Assembly (NCBI RefSeq): GCF_036864975.1
Contig: NZ_CP104311.1
Coordinates: forward strand, 2,086,001 to 2,150,000
Reading direction: 5' to 3'
Length of the DNA: 64,000 nucleotides
DNA from: Methylococcus capsulatus
Lineage (GTDB): Bacteria; Pseudomonadota; Gammaproteobacteria; Methylococcales; Methylococcaceae
Shown here in pieces: positions 24,708-33,909 of this stretch. The notes beneath the pieces are model-generated. The model worked only from the letters and a program-made list of their open reading frames with translations, ran no database searches and was not told the DNA's origin. Every line of letters starts with the position of its first letter. Positions within the stretch are counted from its first letter, which is position 1. Made by a program: the position numbers and the translations under genes.

Positions 24708-25157
24708 TTACAAAGTGGAGTGCGAAAAGGCGTCCATCAGATCCTGCCATACTGCGCCGATTACCGGATCCGGCAGCCCGCAGATGCGAGTGATCAGGTC
24801 GCCGTCACGGTGATAGAGCTCGACTGCGGCTCCGGATTGGCCGTCGTCATCCTGTTCTGCCAGGTAAATCCGTCCAATCATCCGCTCTTCCAGCCCAAGG
24901 CTGAACTGATCGCTTTCGATTACAATGCGGCCGTTTTGCCGCACGCATTGGCGCAAGGGGCCCATGAACAACTGCCCCACCCCGGGGCCGTTCAAATAAA
25001 CCATGCAGGGCAGACCGATGTTGGCCAACAGGCCAAGGCGTTCGCAAAAAGCTTCCAGGCCGAGCCGTACCCCAGGCTTGATCCGGGATGCGTTGGTCGG
25101 CGAAACGTGCGGTGGGTGCAGATGTCCCGGATTCAGGCCGGTCGAGGGATCAGACAT
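24708..25157 (-). CDS. Small cytoplasmic protein, possibly HemS/ChuX-like
   Basis: A 149-residue soluble protein. I do not recognise it with certainty. The second half (IESDQFSLGLEERMIGRIYLAE then AAVELYHRDGDLITRICG and a final VWQDLMDAF) follows the order of the heme-utilisation HemS/ChuX half-repeat, in which a beta-strand with FNLHL and R-I-A is followed by a VTSLELFDAEGE-like strand and a final tryptophan helix. If correct, it would be a single-domain heme-handling protein. The start ATG has GGAG upstream. Neighbours are peroxiredoxin downstream and a small membrane protein upstream on the same strand. Confidence 0.55.
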   Translation of the reverse strand: MSDPSTGLNPGHLHPPHVSPTNASRIKPGVRLGLEAFCERLGLLANIGLPCMVYLNGPGVGQLFMGPLRQCVRQNGRIVIESDQFSLGLEERMIGRIYLAEQDDDGQSGAAVELYHRDGDLITRICGLPDPVIGAVWQDLMDAFSHSTL

Positions 25158-25381
25158 ATGCGGCTCCGTTGTCGTTCAGCGGGAGTAGCAGGAAGACCTG
25201 CGTTCGGGATTCCATGCAGCAAATTGAGTGCCACGGTCGCTTCCGGCGTCCTCGGGCTGCTCGAGACCGCTTCGCTGGGTGATCAGGGTAGCCTTCCGAA
25301 TTTAACGGATTATGACGCCGGCTGTGTGGACTCACCCATGAGCGCGGGAAATCGCGCTGGTTTCCGACGCGCCGCTCGTCT
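25158..25381. other. 224-base spacer, nothing recognised
   Basis: No gene, RNA or hairpin of note was seen between the two minus-strand genes. The promoter for the HemS-like gene should lie at its left end. Confidence 0.3.
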
Positions 25382-25735
25382 TCAATGTGCCCGCGGATAA
25401 CGCCGTTCCAAGTTGTTAAGGAATCGGTCGATCTGCCGCAGTCCCCCGTAAAGGAGCTTGGGTGCGCGCCGGTGCAGCCAACGTTCCAGGCGGTGGCCCA
25501 TCCGGGGCCACAGTACGAGCATCCCGGCGATCCAGAAAGGCGTCCCGATGACGCCCGGTGCCACTTCAGCGACGATACCGGCGGTAATCAGTAGCCAGCC
25601 GACATCGCGGGGCAGGCTTTCGAGGTAACGAACGGCCGCTCCCGGCTCGGCGGGATCGATACGCACCGGGAGCAGGGACTTCCCGGCAGGGTCCTGTCGG
25701 TGTTCTACTTCGGTCTTGGTTTGGGGTACTGTCAC
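25382..25735 (-). CDS. PGPGW-type small membrane protein
   Basis: A 117-residue protein with a polar N-terminus and two adjacent hydrophobic segments (VGWLLITAGIVAEVAPGVIG and PFWIAGMLVLW) separated by a short Pro/Gly turn, followed by a basic amphipathic tail. This pattern resembles the PGPGW family of putative membrane proteins, whose function is unknown. The start is GTG at 25735 with no clear ribosome site. It is transcribed towards the HemS-like gene. Confidence 0.6.
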   Translation of the reverse strand: MTVPQTKTEVEHRQDPAGKSLLPVRIDPAEPGAAVRYLESLPRDVGWLLITAGIVAEVAPGVIGTPFWIAGMLVLWPRMGHRLERWLHRRAPKLLYGGLRQIDRFLNNLERRYPRAH

Positions 25736-25850
25736 GGATCGTTGCCGTGTGAGGTGAACTTCGAGTTATACAGTCTGCGCTCATGCCGTTACAGAGCGAT
25801 GAAAATTTTGGCCGGGGTGGTTTTCTTCGAGGCCGCCATCGCACGGGCCG

Positions 25851-25883
25851 GAAAAAACTATCCCCGCCAAGTTGCGGGGATAG
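25851..25883 (-). terminator. Intrinsic terminator of the minus-strand gene at 25913-26350
   Basis: On the minus strand a perfect 10-bp stem, CTATCCCCGC (25883-25874) and GCGGGGATAG (25867-25858), with a six-base loop, is followed directly by six Ts (25857-25852). It lies 30 bases after the stop codon. Confidence 0.88.
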
Positions 25884-25912
25884 CAAAGAACGGCATCCGA
25901 TGCGAAAGTGCC

Positions 25913-26350
25913 TCAGGTCGTCGCCATGCCTTCCTCGGACTCGGCGATCGATGTGCGTTCTTCCTTACGCCTGGTGAAATCCTTGACTGCAGAGTCAGCC
26001 CCATCGCATACGCCTTTGGCGATGGCGCTGTTTTTGGGAATCAGGCTGCCGATCATCAGGCCGCCGAACACTAGGCCGTAGGTGATGCCGTAGGAGCCGG
26101 TGTAGACGACCTTGGAGATGGTACGGCTCAGGGCGGGAATGAATTCGCCCGCGGCTTTGCGTGCCTGGCTGGCGCCCTCTTTCAAGCCTTCCACGGCGAC
26201 TGCGACTGCCGTGAGCGCGGTGGATTTGGAGGCTTCAGTCTCGGAAGCCGATTCCGTCGAGGTTTCCGTAGCGGAACCCTCGGTCAGGGTTTCAGTAGTG
26301 CTTTCTACGTCGGTATCCTGAGAAATTCGGGATGAAGGTCTCTTGGCCAT
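25913..26350 (-). CDS. Ser/Thr/Glu-rich protein with one or two membrane segments
   Basis: A 145-residue protein of unknown family. Residues 10-45 are almost only Ser, Thr, Glu and Ala (TETLTEGSATETSTESAS), probably disordered. A hydrophobic segment (GSYGITYGLVFGGLMIGSLI) follows near residue 95, then a charged tail. The start ATG at 26350 has AGGAG upstream; the frame is open further upstream but that part looks non-coding. It has its own terminator and lies 142 bases downstream of the PepSY gene. Confidence 0.65.
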   Translation of the reverse strand: MAKRPSSRISQDTDVESTTETLTEGSATETSTESASETEASKSTALTAVAVAVEGLKEGASQARKAAGEFIPALSRTISKVVYTGSYGITYGLVFGGLMIGSLIPKNSAIAKGVCDGADSAVKDFTRRKEERTSIAESEEGMATT

Positions 26351-26492
26351 CGATACGTTCTCCTGCCAACACGGTTGAGGCGATTTTTTTTTCCGCTGCG
26401 ATCGGGAAATACGGCGGCGGAAAATCCTGGTTTTCGCCTGGGGAAAACCATGAAAATTAATATAACAAGATTTTCTTTTTACGTCGTACATG

Positions 26493-27824
26493 TCATTGTG
26501 ACGGTCCCGGAGGGGTTGGGGCTCGCGGGCGGCCGCGCTGCCGTTGCGACCAGAGCTCCAGCACTTTGTTGACCAGGGTGACTGTGATATGAGCGATTTG
26601 CGCTGCCCCAGCGCGGGCAAGAGCCGACGGCAGGGCCTTCAGGGCGGGCCAGTGGCGGCGCCAACGCCGGCTCCATTCCGTAGGAATACGGGGACAATAG
26701 CGGGCCACCTCGATTCGCCGCTTGTGCAGCCAGTAAACCATGCCGGTCAGATAGAGGGCGAGGGGAAGGAAACCAGCCAGGAAGCCCAGGGTGCGGCCGG
26801 TCGCGCCGAGTAAGCTGCCATTGTGCAAGGGGCGGATAGCGTTGACGAAACGCTGTCCCCGCCCGAAGTGGACGGAGTTACGGCTGTGGCGGATCTGGCC
26901 GCTGTAGGGGTCTACCCAGACCGCGGTGAGGGCATGATGCTCTCCGGGCCTGCGGAAGTCCACCCGGTACATGCCGTTGCTGGTGCGCGGGGTGGTCACA
27001 CTGTCGACGACGGCATTCGGAAACAAACCGCGGGCCATCAGTATGGCCTGGCTCAGGTTCAGGGGGGTGTCGGAAATGGCGGACGAAGCAGCGATTTCTT
27101 CCGTATCGGGCGTTTCATGATGTCCGAAGTCCGAGGTTCCGGTCACGGTCGTCAATAATGAGGGAAAGGCGAGATGCAGTCCGGTGAGGACGGTAGTCAT
27201 CAGTATCGGCAGGCTGTAAATTCCCGCGACCCGGTGTAGATCGAAAATCCTTCGCTTGAAGCCGGCCCGGGGCTTGACGGTCAGGGCCTGGCGCAGGCGG
27301 TGGCTGGTCGGTAGCCATAGCCAAAGACCGGTCACGAGACTGGCCAGGAGTGCCAGGCCCATCAGGCCGACAAGCGTTTGACCGGTTCCGCCAAGCAGCC
27401 ATTGGGAGTGCAGGCGGTGGATCCAGCTTGCAAACGTATGGCCCCAGAATCGGTTGGCCAGTATTTCCCCCGTGTAAGGATCGATGGCCACCATGAGGGG
27501 GGCGTAGGATTCTCCGCTGGTTTCGATCGGTTGGTCATACCAGGCGACTGCTGGGCTGTCGGGCGATGCCGGGAATTGCAGCCGCCAGGACCCGAAGCGC
27601 CGAGGATGGGCGGATCTAACGGCTGCCATCAGCTGATCCGGTGACAAGCCGGCGCCGGGGTGGGGGGGCACCCTGAGCTCGGGATTGAGCCAACGGTCGA
27701 GTTCGGGTCCGATCAGGTTCAGACTGCCGCTGAGTCCGGTGAGGACGAACAAAAATCCGAGGCTCAAGGCGAGGGTCGAATGAATCCTGAGCCAGAGCTG
27801 GCGACGCCGCCGGTTGGTCATCAT
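26493..27824 (-). CDS. PepSY-associated transmembrane protein (PiuB/FecR-type iron-reductase group)
   Basis: A 443-residue inner membrane protein with four or five helices and two PepSY-like periplasmic stretches. The N-terminal RRRRQLWLRIHSTLALSLGF helix, a HSQWLLGG loop, the second helix group (GLMGLALLASLVTGLWLWLP) and LHRVAGIYSLPILM give the usual PepSY_TM order; several intramembrane histidines (H15, and those in RLHSQ, DLHRVAG) suggest heme binding as in siderophore-uptake-associated reductases. It follows the nuclease gene by six bases and is probably co-transcribed with it. A TonB receptor is not seen nearby. Confidence 0.82.
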   Translation of the reverse strand: MMTNRRRRQLWLRIHSTLALSLGFLFVLTGLSGSLNLIGPELDRWLNPELRVPPHPGAGLSPDQLMAAVRSAHPRRFGSWRLQFPASPDSPAVAWYDQPIETSGESYAPLMVAIDPYTGEILANRFWGHTFASWIHRLHSQWLLGGTGQTLVGLMGLALLASLVTGLWLWLPTSHRLRQALTVKPRAGFKRRIFDLHRVAGIYSLPILMTTVLTGLHLAFPSLLTTVTGTSDFGHHETPDTEEIAASSAISDTPLNLSQAILMARGLFPNAVVDSVTTPRTSNGMYRVDFRRPGEHHALTAVWVDPYSGQIRHSRNSVHFGRGQRFVNAIRPLHNGSLLGATGRTLGFLAGFLPLALYLTGMVYWLHKRRIEVARYCPRIPTEWSRRWRRHWPALKALPSALARAGAAQIAHITVTLVNKVLELWSQRQRGRPRAPTPPGPSQ

Positions 27825-27830
27825 TTCGTT

Positions 27831-28793
27831 TTATTCTTGGTCAGGTGGAGCAAGGGGTTGGCGATGCCTGGAAGAACGCTGGCCGGGCAACCGGCCGAGT
27901 TGCTGCAGTTCCCAGGGTTGTGGTGCGATTTCTGCTTCCAGGTTCGCTTCGGCGGCGTCTTCGAGCTCATGGAAAAAATCTAGGCCGGATAAGGCTTCGA
28001 CCGTGTCCACGCTGGCCAGGAAACGGTCCAGGGGGGCGTTTGCGGGGGCGTCCTGCGGTACGACGAAGGCTAGGAGGCGTGGAGCACCCGATGCAGTCGG
28101 AGCCGCATAGATTCGGAAGAATGCGTCGGGAATTTCGACCCGGAAAGCCGATTTCAGCCGTTCCGTCCGGGCATCGAACAAGGGGCCGGTGACGACCCAG
28201 ACGGGATCGAACAGACGGGTGAAATGGCCCAGTTCGGTCTCCTCCAGGCGCTCCCAAAGCTTGCGGTTCAGTTCGGCCTTTTGTGGGACGACGTTGGTCA
28301 TCAGGAAACTGTCGAGCTGTCCCGGCCGACCAAACAGCAGGTCCATCGCATGGTTGGGGGCCATGTGTCCCCGATCGTAGCCGCTGCGGGTATAGTCGTC
28401 GGGGCTGACCCGCGTCAGGTTGCGCCAGTCGGTCCTGAAATGGCGGGGGCGGGGGTGAGTTTCCCCGCTGTGAACGACCGGCCGCAAGGTGAAGGTGACC
28501 CAAAGCGGATTGCCGCGCAGTTCCGAATAGCCAAGCATGAACCCGTGGTTGCGGAGTACGTGAGTCCAGGTCTGCGGCCGTTTCCAGTCGGTCGCGCGAG
28601 GAACGCCCAGATAGGCCATGCGGGGTCTGGCCCGGAAGACCTCATAGGCATACCAGGCCGATGTGGCGATCAGCGCCAGCCCCCACAGGGCGGCGTGAAG
28701 ACGGCGGGGTGCGTATGTCGCAGGCGATGCGCGTCGGCATCGGCGTGTTCTGGCGCGGGTATGGCGGCGGGAGAATGGAAGCAAGGACGGCAA
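27831..28793 (-). CDS. DNA/RNA non-specific endonuclease (NUC1 family)
   Basis: A 320-residue nuclease with an N-terminal membrane or signal segment (LHAALWGLALIATSAWYAY, residues 33-51), so it acts in the periplasm or outside the cell. The beta-beta-alpha metal active site is YDRGHMAPNHAM, with the catalytic histidine in DRGH, followed by FLMTNVVPQKAELN, where the conserved Asn binds the metal. The N-terminal 30 residues are very Arg-rich, so translation may start later than the ATG at 28793. It lies in an apparent operon with the PepSY protein. Confidence 0.88.
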   Translation of the reverse strand: MPSLLPFSRRHTRARTRRCRRASPATYAPRRLHAALWGLALIATSAWYAYEVFRARPRMAYLGVPRATDWKRPQTWTHVLRNHGFMLGYSELRGNPLWVTFTLRPVVHSGETHPRPRHFRTDWRNLTRVSPDDYTRSGYDRGHMAPNHAMDLLFGRPGQLDSFLMTNVVPQKAELNRKLWERLEETELGHFTRLFDPVWVVTGPLFDARTERLKSAFRVEIPDAFFRIYAAPTASGAPRLLAFVVPQDAPANAPLDRFLASVDTVEALSGLDFFHELEDAAEANLEAEIAPQPWELQQLGRLPGQRSSRHRQPLAPPDQE

Positions 28794-28822
28794 GCGGCTC
28801 CGGTTATCGCTGGGGGGAAACG

Positions 28823-28860
28823 AAAAAAGCCGCTGGACCGGTGGTGACCGGTCGGCGGCT
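28823..28860 (-). terminator. Intrinsic terminator downstream of the His/Gly-rich lipoprotein
   Basis: On the minus strand, AGCCGCCGACCGGT pairs with ACCGGTCCAGCGGCT (28860-28828) around a short loop, with one bulge, and is followed by six Ts (28828-28823). It lies 27 bases after the stop codon of the 28887-29519 gene. Confidence 0.85.
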
Positions 28861-28886
28861 CGATGGAAGCAGGAAGCCTTGCCTGC

Positions 28887-29519
28887 TCAGGGCTGCATGG
28901 GCTGTGCGGCCGGGGCGGGCGTGGCTGCCGAGTGGGTCCCGTGGCCGCCTTCGCTTGCCCCGTGGCCACCGTGGCCGCCGCGACCGGTGCCGCCGCCGCT
29001 CTGGCCAGGACCGGCACCGCCGCCGCCGGCCCCGGCGCTGACCCCCTGGCTTTGACGCAGACCGATGGCCCCGCCCGAGGCTTTGGCAATGTTCTCGGCG
29101 GTCAGTCCGCCGAGGGCGATGGCGGAATCGACCACGATGGTCGAAACGGCGGTGACGTCCTGACGGTCGGCGATGTCGCTGGTTACCACGGCTTTTACCG
29201 GCGCCGTGGATGCGGCATGGGGGCTCGTGGGTGTCACGGTGATGACGACTGGATAGGCCGTCCCGGCGGGGATGGTCAGTTCGAAATGGTTGGTGCCTTT
29301 CAGGTCGAACGCAGTGACGACCGCGCCATTCTTGTCGGTGACCTGCAGATGCCCTTCGTTGATCGGGCCGGTCTGGTCGCTGACGTTACCGCTGATGTGC
29401 GCTTCCGAGCCCGACGCCGCGGGGATGGAGTTGCCGTTGTCGTCGCAGCCGGTGAGGATCAGGGCAAGCGCGGCGGTTTTCAGAAGGTAAAGCATGTTCT
29501 TTGTATACTGCATCGCCAT
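28887..29519 (-). CDS. Lipoprotein with Gly/His-rich C-terminus
   Basis: A 210-residue predicted lipoprotein: the signal helix ends in LALILTGC, putting the lipid on C25. The middle part is beta-rich (SGNVSDQTGPINEGHLQVTDK), similar in style to carboxypeptidase-regulatory-like or Ig-type domains. The last 55 residues are low-complexity Gly/His/Ser (GGHGGHGASEGGHGTH), which could bind metal such as copper, nickel or zinc; this is inference. I do not recognise the family. It stands alone with a strong terminator. Confidence 0.65.
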   Translation of the reverse strand: MAMQYTKNMLYLLKTAALALILTGCDDNGNSIPAASGSEAHISGNVSDQTGPINEGHLQVTDKNGAVVTAFDLKGTNHFELTIPAGTAYPVVITVTPTSPHAASTAPVKAVVTSDIADRQDVTAVSTIVVDSAIALGGLTAENIAKASGGAIGLRQSQGVSAGAGGGGAGPGQSGGGTGRGGHGGHGASEGGHGTHSAATPAPAAQPMQP

Positions 29520-29690
29520 GTCTGTGTAACCACTTTCCGTCTAGAACAGGGAGGGATGGTCTGTTCGTCAGAACAGCGTAATATCCGTATGGTACGCTTG
29601 AGGCGTCGCGGATTGCGTGGTTTTATAGCACATGGGCGAACACGGTGTACACGGGGCGAGCATCCTCGTTGAGACGGCAAGGCGCGACGT

Positions 29691-30827
29691 TCAGGCCGTT
29701 CCCTTGTTTGTGGACAAACCGCTCCAGCGGCGGTAGCCCATGGCTTTGACGATCGGCTTAATCGCAAGCTGGATTGCCGCCTCGCGGGGCAGGGTGCCAT
29801 CGGTTTCGACCGACTGCAGGATTTTTTCCGTGTTGCGCCGGATTTTCTCCTTGATGGCGCTCAGAATCTGGGTTTTATTGGCGCCCCGGTATTCCATCGC
29901 CGCACCGATCAGGCCACCGGCATTGGCGATGAAGTCCGGGACGCAGATGACGCCTTTTTCATGGAGATAGCGCTCCGCCGAGGGGGGCAGTGACGCATCG
30001 GCGGCTTCGACCACCAGCCTGGCTTTGAGCCGGTCGACGTTGACCTGGGTGATGGCATCGGTCCCGGCCGCCGCTATCCAGATATCGCAGTCGAGGTGGA
30101 CCGCGGCATCCCGTGCGAGGCGCTCGCCTTCGGTCGAATCGGTGACGCTGCCGCCGTTCTTCTTGAGGGCGACCAGTTCTGCGATGTCGAGCCCCCGGGG
30201 ATGGTAAAGCGTCCCTCCGCTGTCGGAGATACCCACCACGACGGCGCCGTTTTCCGCGAGGTAGCGGGCCGTGTTCTGGCCGACCGTGCCGAATCCCTGG
30301 ATGACGACCCGGGCATCCTCGAGTTTGAAGCCGCAGTACCGCAGCGCCACCTCGGTGGCGTGGTAGATTCCCCAGCCGGCCGCGCCGATGCGACTCAGTG
30401 CGATGCCACCCAGCTCCCGCGGCAGACCCATCGCCCTCCCGTTTTCATCGTGGATCCAGGCCATGGCAGTTTCATCGGAGCCCATGTCCGGTGTGAAGAT
30501 GAACTGGTCTTCGCTGCGCAGCGCCCCCGCCAGCGCCCGCACCCGATGTTGGTTGTAGGCGTTCTCGAGGCTTCCGGGGGCAGGGTGGAGTACCGCGATT
30601 CCCCCGCCATGCGGGAGATCGGCTGCGGCACATTTGAGGGTCATGGTTCGAGCGAGGCGACAGCATTCGCTGGTGGAAGCGACGGCGGCGATGCGTAATC
30701 CACCGATCGCCGGTCCCAATATGTTGTTGTCGATGATGACAGTCGCCTTCAGCCCGATCGAAGGCTCCCAGAGGTGGATGATGCGGGTGGGGCCGAACTC
30801 GTCGGCGGCGTCGAATATGTCCCTCAT
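29691..30827 (-). CDS. Glu/Leu/Phe/Val dehydrogenase homologue lacking the catalytic lysine
   Basis: A 378-residue protein with the amino-acid-dehydrogenase fold closest to leucine dehydrogenase. The NAD loop GFGTVGQNTARYL is complete, and the C-terminal FIANAGGLIGAAMEYRG is conserved. In the substrate domain the first lysine is kept (K65 in LKCAAADL), but the second catalytic lysine of the GGGK signature is replaced by isoleucine (GGGI, residue 77; codon ATC), with the twelve-residue spacing intact. Normal oxidative deamination of an amino acid is therefore doubtful. It stands alone between two minus-strand genes of other function. Confidence 0.85.
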   Translation of the reverse strand: MRDIFDAADEFGPTRIIHLWEPSIGLKATVIIDNNILGPAIGGLRIAAVASTSECCRLARTMTLKCAAADLPHGGGIAVLHPAPGSLENAYNQHRVRALAGALRSEDQFIFTPDMGSDETAMAWIHDENGRAMGLPRELGGIALSRIGAAGWGIYHATEVALRYCGFKLEDARVVIQGFGTVGQNTARYLAENGAVVVGISDSGGTLYHPRGLDIAELVALKKNGGSVTDSTEGERLARDAAVHLDCDIWIAAAGTDAITQVNVDRLKARLVVEAADASLPPSAERYLHEKGVICVPDFIANAGGLIGAAMEYRGANKTQILSAIKEKIRRNTEKILQSVETDGTLPREAAIQLAIKPIVKAMGYRRWSGLSTNKGTA

Positions 30828-30969
30828 GCAAGGCTTCCTTAGGCAGGACTGATCGTCGTCAAGCCTAACAGGCTAACCCGCCCATATTACAGTTGAGGGT
30901 TGGTCTGCTGGATATAATAGGGACGGCTTTCCGGGGGACCCGCCGGTGGCATGGCGGGTCCTCGGAGAT

Positions 30970-31329
30970 TCAGATCGTCTGGGGTGCCTGATGGTTTTTG
31001 ACTTCGCCGCGCTGGATGCGGACATATTCTTCGAGCTGGCGCTTGATCGCGTCGAACGCATCGCGCAGCGCGACGTAGACGTCTTCGTGAGCCTGTTTGT
31101 CGTGATGTTCCCGGCTGACCACCAGATGCTTGTTCGGGACGGCCAGGTCGATGCGCACATGGTAGAGATTACCCTGGTGCTGGTGATGGTGCTCGGCTTC
31201 CACGGCGACCCGGCAGCTGATGATGTGGTCGCAGAACTGCTCCAGTTTGTCCGCTTTTTCGCGAATCCGGGTTTCCACCGCGTCGGAGTGCGGAATGCCA
31301 CGAAACGTAATCTCCAGAGGTACTTGCAT
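30970..31329 (-). CDS. hpf: HPF/RaiA-family ribosome-associated protein
   Basis: A 119-residue protein of the ribosome hibernation factor family (sigma-54 modulation/YfiA group), which binds the 30S decoding region in resting cells. Features: MQVPLEITFRGIPHSDAVE at the start, the helix RIREKADKLEQFCDHI and the strand DLAVPNKHLVVSREH. The tail after residue 100 is short. The ATG at 31329 is chosen as the family start; the frame is open to 31542 but that part is unlike the family. It lies downstream of nothing obvious on this strand and is divergent from tex. Confidence 0.8.
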   Translation of the reverse strand: MQVPLEITFRGIPHSDAVETRIREKADKLEQFCDHIISCRVAVEAEHHHQHQGNLYHVRIDLAVPNKHLVVSREHHDKQAHEDVYVALRDAFDAIKRQLEEYVRIQRGEVKNHQAPQTI

Positions 31330-31601
31330 AATCGATCCCGATAACTGTTCGATGAGTATGAGCTTGGGAAAAGACATCGGGCCGGTGGTCTTCGTCTTTT
31401 TGGCGTTCATGTCCAGCCGGCCCGCGTTTCCCGGTCGCGAGGCGCACGTCAAATTGCGGCGCAATTGTGCATTATGGCATTGCTTTAGGACGGTGTCGAA
31501 CGGGGCTTGCCCGGCATCTTCCCGAGGCCGGCGGTGTCGCAAGGGATCGGGACTGTTAAAATCCAGGGTCTTTTACTGGCTCTATCTAAGGATCCAAGAC
31601 G

Positions 31602-33899
31602 ATGGACGTGATCGCTCGTATCGCGCAGGAACTCGGCGTTCAGGCACGCCAGGTACAAACGGCGGCGGCACTGCTGGACGAAGGCGCCACCGTGCCTTTC
31701 ATCGCGCGCTATCGCAAGGAAGCGACAGGGGGCCTGGATGATACCCAATTGCGTACCCTGGAAGTACGGCTCAGCTATCTGCGGGAGCTGAACGACCGGC
31801 GCGCTGCCATTCTGGCCAGCATCGCCGAACAGGGCAAGCTGACAGCGGAGCTGGAGCAGGCCATCCGTGAGGCCGATACCAAGACCGCTCTCGAAGACTT
31901 GTATCTTCCCTACCGGCCGAAGCGGCGTACCAAGGCTCAGATCGCTCGTGAGGCGGGGTTGGAGCCTCTGGCCGATGCGCTGCTGGCAGAGCCGGGGCTC
32001 GATCCTCTGGCGGTGGCGGCCGGCTACGTCGACGCCGGCAAAGGCGTGGCCGATGCCGGCGCAGCTCTGGACGGTGCCCGTCAGATCCTGATGGAGCGCT
32101 TTGCCGAGGAGGCGACCATAGCGGGCGAATTGCGCGAAAAGGTGTGGAGCGAAGGGTTGCTGGTTTCATCCCTGGTCAACGGCAAGGCGCAGGAAGGAGC
32201 GAAGTTCAAGGATTATTTCGACTATGAGGAGGCGCTGGGGAGGATCCCTTCGCACCGCGCCCTGGCCCTGCTGCGCGGGCGTAACGAAGGCGTCCTGGTG
32301 CTGGGTCTGCAGGTGGCCAAGGACGAGGAATCCGGCCACCGGTTCGCCGAACATCGCATTGCCAGTGCTTTCGGCATCGCCGACCGCGGCCGTCCGGCCG
32401 ATGGCTGGCTGTTGGAAACCGTGCGCCTGGCCTGGAAGGCAAAGCTCCTGACCCGCATCGAACTCGATCTGATGCAGCGCCTGCGGGAGACGGCAGAGGC
32501 CGAGGCCATCCGGGTGTTTGCCAGCAACCTGAAGGATTTGCTGCTGGCGGCGCCGGCCGGGCAGCGTGCCACCCTGGGGTTGGATCCAGGGTGGCGCACC
32601 GGCGTGAAGGTCGCTGTGGTCGATGGCACCGGCAAACTGGTGGCCACCGACACGATCTATCCGCATGCCCCCAGGAACCGTTGGGACGAGTCCATCGCGA
32701 CGCTGGCGGCGCTGATCGCCCGTCACGGCGTCAGCTTGGTTAGTATCGGCAATGGTACCGCTTCGCGCGAGACTGACCAATTGGTGGCCGATCTGATGCA
32801 GCGCCATCCGGAACTGGGCGTGACCCGGGTGGTGGTGTCGGAGGCCGGGGCCTCGGTGTATTCGGCGTCGGAGCTGGCAGCGCATGAGTTTCCCGAGCTC
32901 GACGTGTCGTTGCGGGGTGCGGTGTCCATCGCTCGCCGCCTGCAGGATCCGCTGGCGGAGCTGGTCAAGATCGAACCCAAGTCGATTGGCGTCGGCCAGT
33001 ACCAGCACGATGTCAACCAGACCCAACTCGGCCGTACCCTCGATGCGGTGGTGGAGGACTGCGTGAACGCGGTGGGGGTGGATGTCAACACCGCTTCGGT
33101 CTCGCTGCTGCGTTACGTCTCCGGCCTATCGCAGAGTCTGGGTCAGAATATCGTGGAATACCGCAACCAGCATGGGCCGTTCTCCAATCGGGAGCAGTTG
33201 AAGAAGGTCTCGCGGCTCGGGCCCAAGGCCTTCGAGCAGGCTGCCGGCTTCCTGCGCATTGCCAATGGCGAACATCCGCTGGATGCTTCCGCCGTGCATC
33301 CGGAAGCCTATCCGGTGGTGGAGAAGATCGTCCAGCGCACCGGCAAGGATATTCGCGAGCTCATCGGTAACGTGGCCTTCCTGCGCAGCGTGAATGCCGA
33401 ACAGTTCACTGACGAGCGCTTTGGGCTGCCCACCGTCACCGACATCCTGCGCGAACTGGAGAAGCCCGGCCGTGATCCCCGGCCGGAGTTCAAGACCGCC
33501 CGTTTCAAGGATGGGGTGACCGAGCTCAAGGACCTCCAGCCAGGTATGCGGCTGGAAGGGGTGGTGACCAACGTCACCAATTTCGGCGCTTTCGTCGATG
33601 TCGGCGTGCATCAGGACGGTCTGGTTCACATCTCCCACCTGGCGGACCGGTTCGTGCGCGACCCGCGCGAGGTGGTCAAGGCCGGGGACGTGGTTCAAGT
33701 GAAGGTGCTGGAGGTCGATGTCCCGCGCAAGCGGATCGCCCTGTCGATGCGCAGCGACGCGGTGAAGAGCGAAGCGGGGCCGCCGCGTCCGGAGGCGAGA
33801 GGGCCGGCCGGCAAGCCGCGCAGCAAGGCCACTCCGCAGCCGGTACCCCAAGGCGCCATGGCCGAGGCGCTGGCGCAGGCCTTGAAGCGCGGGCGCTGA
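31602..33899 (+). CDS. tex: Tex-like RNA-binding protein with S1 domain
   Basis: A 765-residue transcription accessory protein. In order: an N-terminal helical Tex domain ([16 protein letters not shown]), a YqgF/RNase H-like domain ([20 protein letters not shown] near residue 325), two helix-hairpin-helix elements ([14 protein letters not shown] and [17 protein letters not shown]), and a C-terminal S1 RNA-binding domain ([20 protein letters not shown] near 650). Tex binds nucleic acid and influences RNA degradation and transcription. The length is normal for the family. AAGGA precedes the ATG. Confidence 0.95.
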   Translation: MDVIARIAQELGVQARQVQTAAALLDEGATVPFIARYRKEATGGLDDTQLRTLEVRLSYLRELNDRRAAILASIAEQGKLTAELEQAIREADTKTALEDLYLPYRPKRRTKAQIAREAGLEPLADALLAEPGLDPLAVAAGYVDAGKGVADAGAALDGARQILMERFAEEATIAGELREKVWSEGLLVSSLVNGKAQEGAKFKDYFDYEEALGRIPSHRALALLRGRNEGVLVLGLQVAKDEESGHRFAEHRIASAFGIADRGRPADGWLLETVRLAWKAKLLTRIELDLMQRLRETAEAEAIRVFASNLKDLLLAAPAGQRATLGLDPGWRTGVKVAVVDGTGKLVATDTIYPHAPRNRWDESIATLAALIARHGVSLVSIGNGTASRETDQLVADLMQRHPELGVTRVVVSEAGASVYSASELAAHEFPELDVSLRGAVSIARRLQDPLAELVKIEPKSIGVGQYQHDVNQTQLGRTLDAVVEDCVNAVGVDVNTASVSLLRYVSGLSQSLGQNIVEYRNQHGPFSNREQLKKVSRLGPKAFEQAAGFLRIANGEHPLDASAVHPEAYPVVEKIVQRTGKDIRELIGNVAFLRSVNAEQFTDERFGLPTVTDILRELEKPGRDPRPEFKTARFKDGVTELKDLQPGMRLEGVVTNVTNFGAFVDVGVHQDGLVHISHLADRFVRDPREVVKAGDVVQVKVLEVDVPRKRIALSMRSDAVKSEAGPPRPEARGPAGKPRSKATPQPVPQGAMAEALAQALKRGR

Positions 33900-33909
33900 G
33901 TTTACCGTT

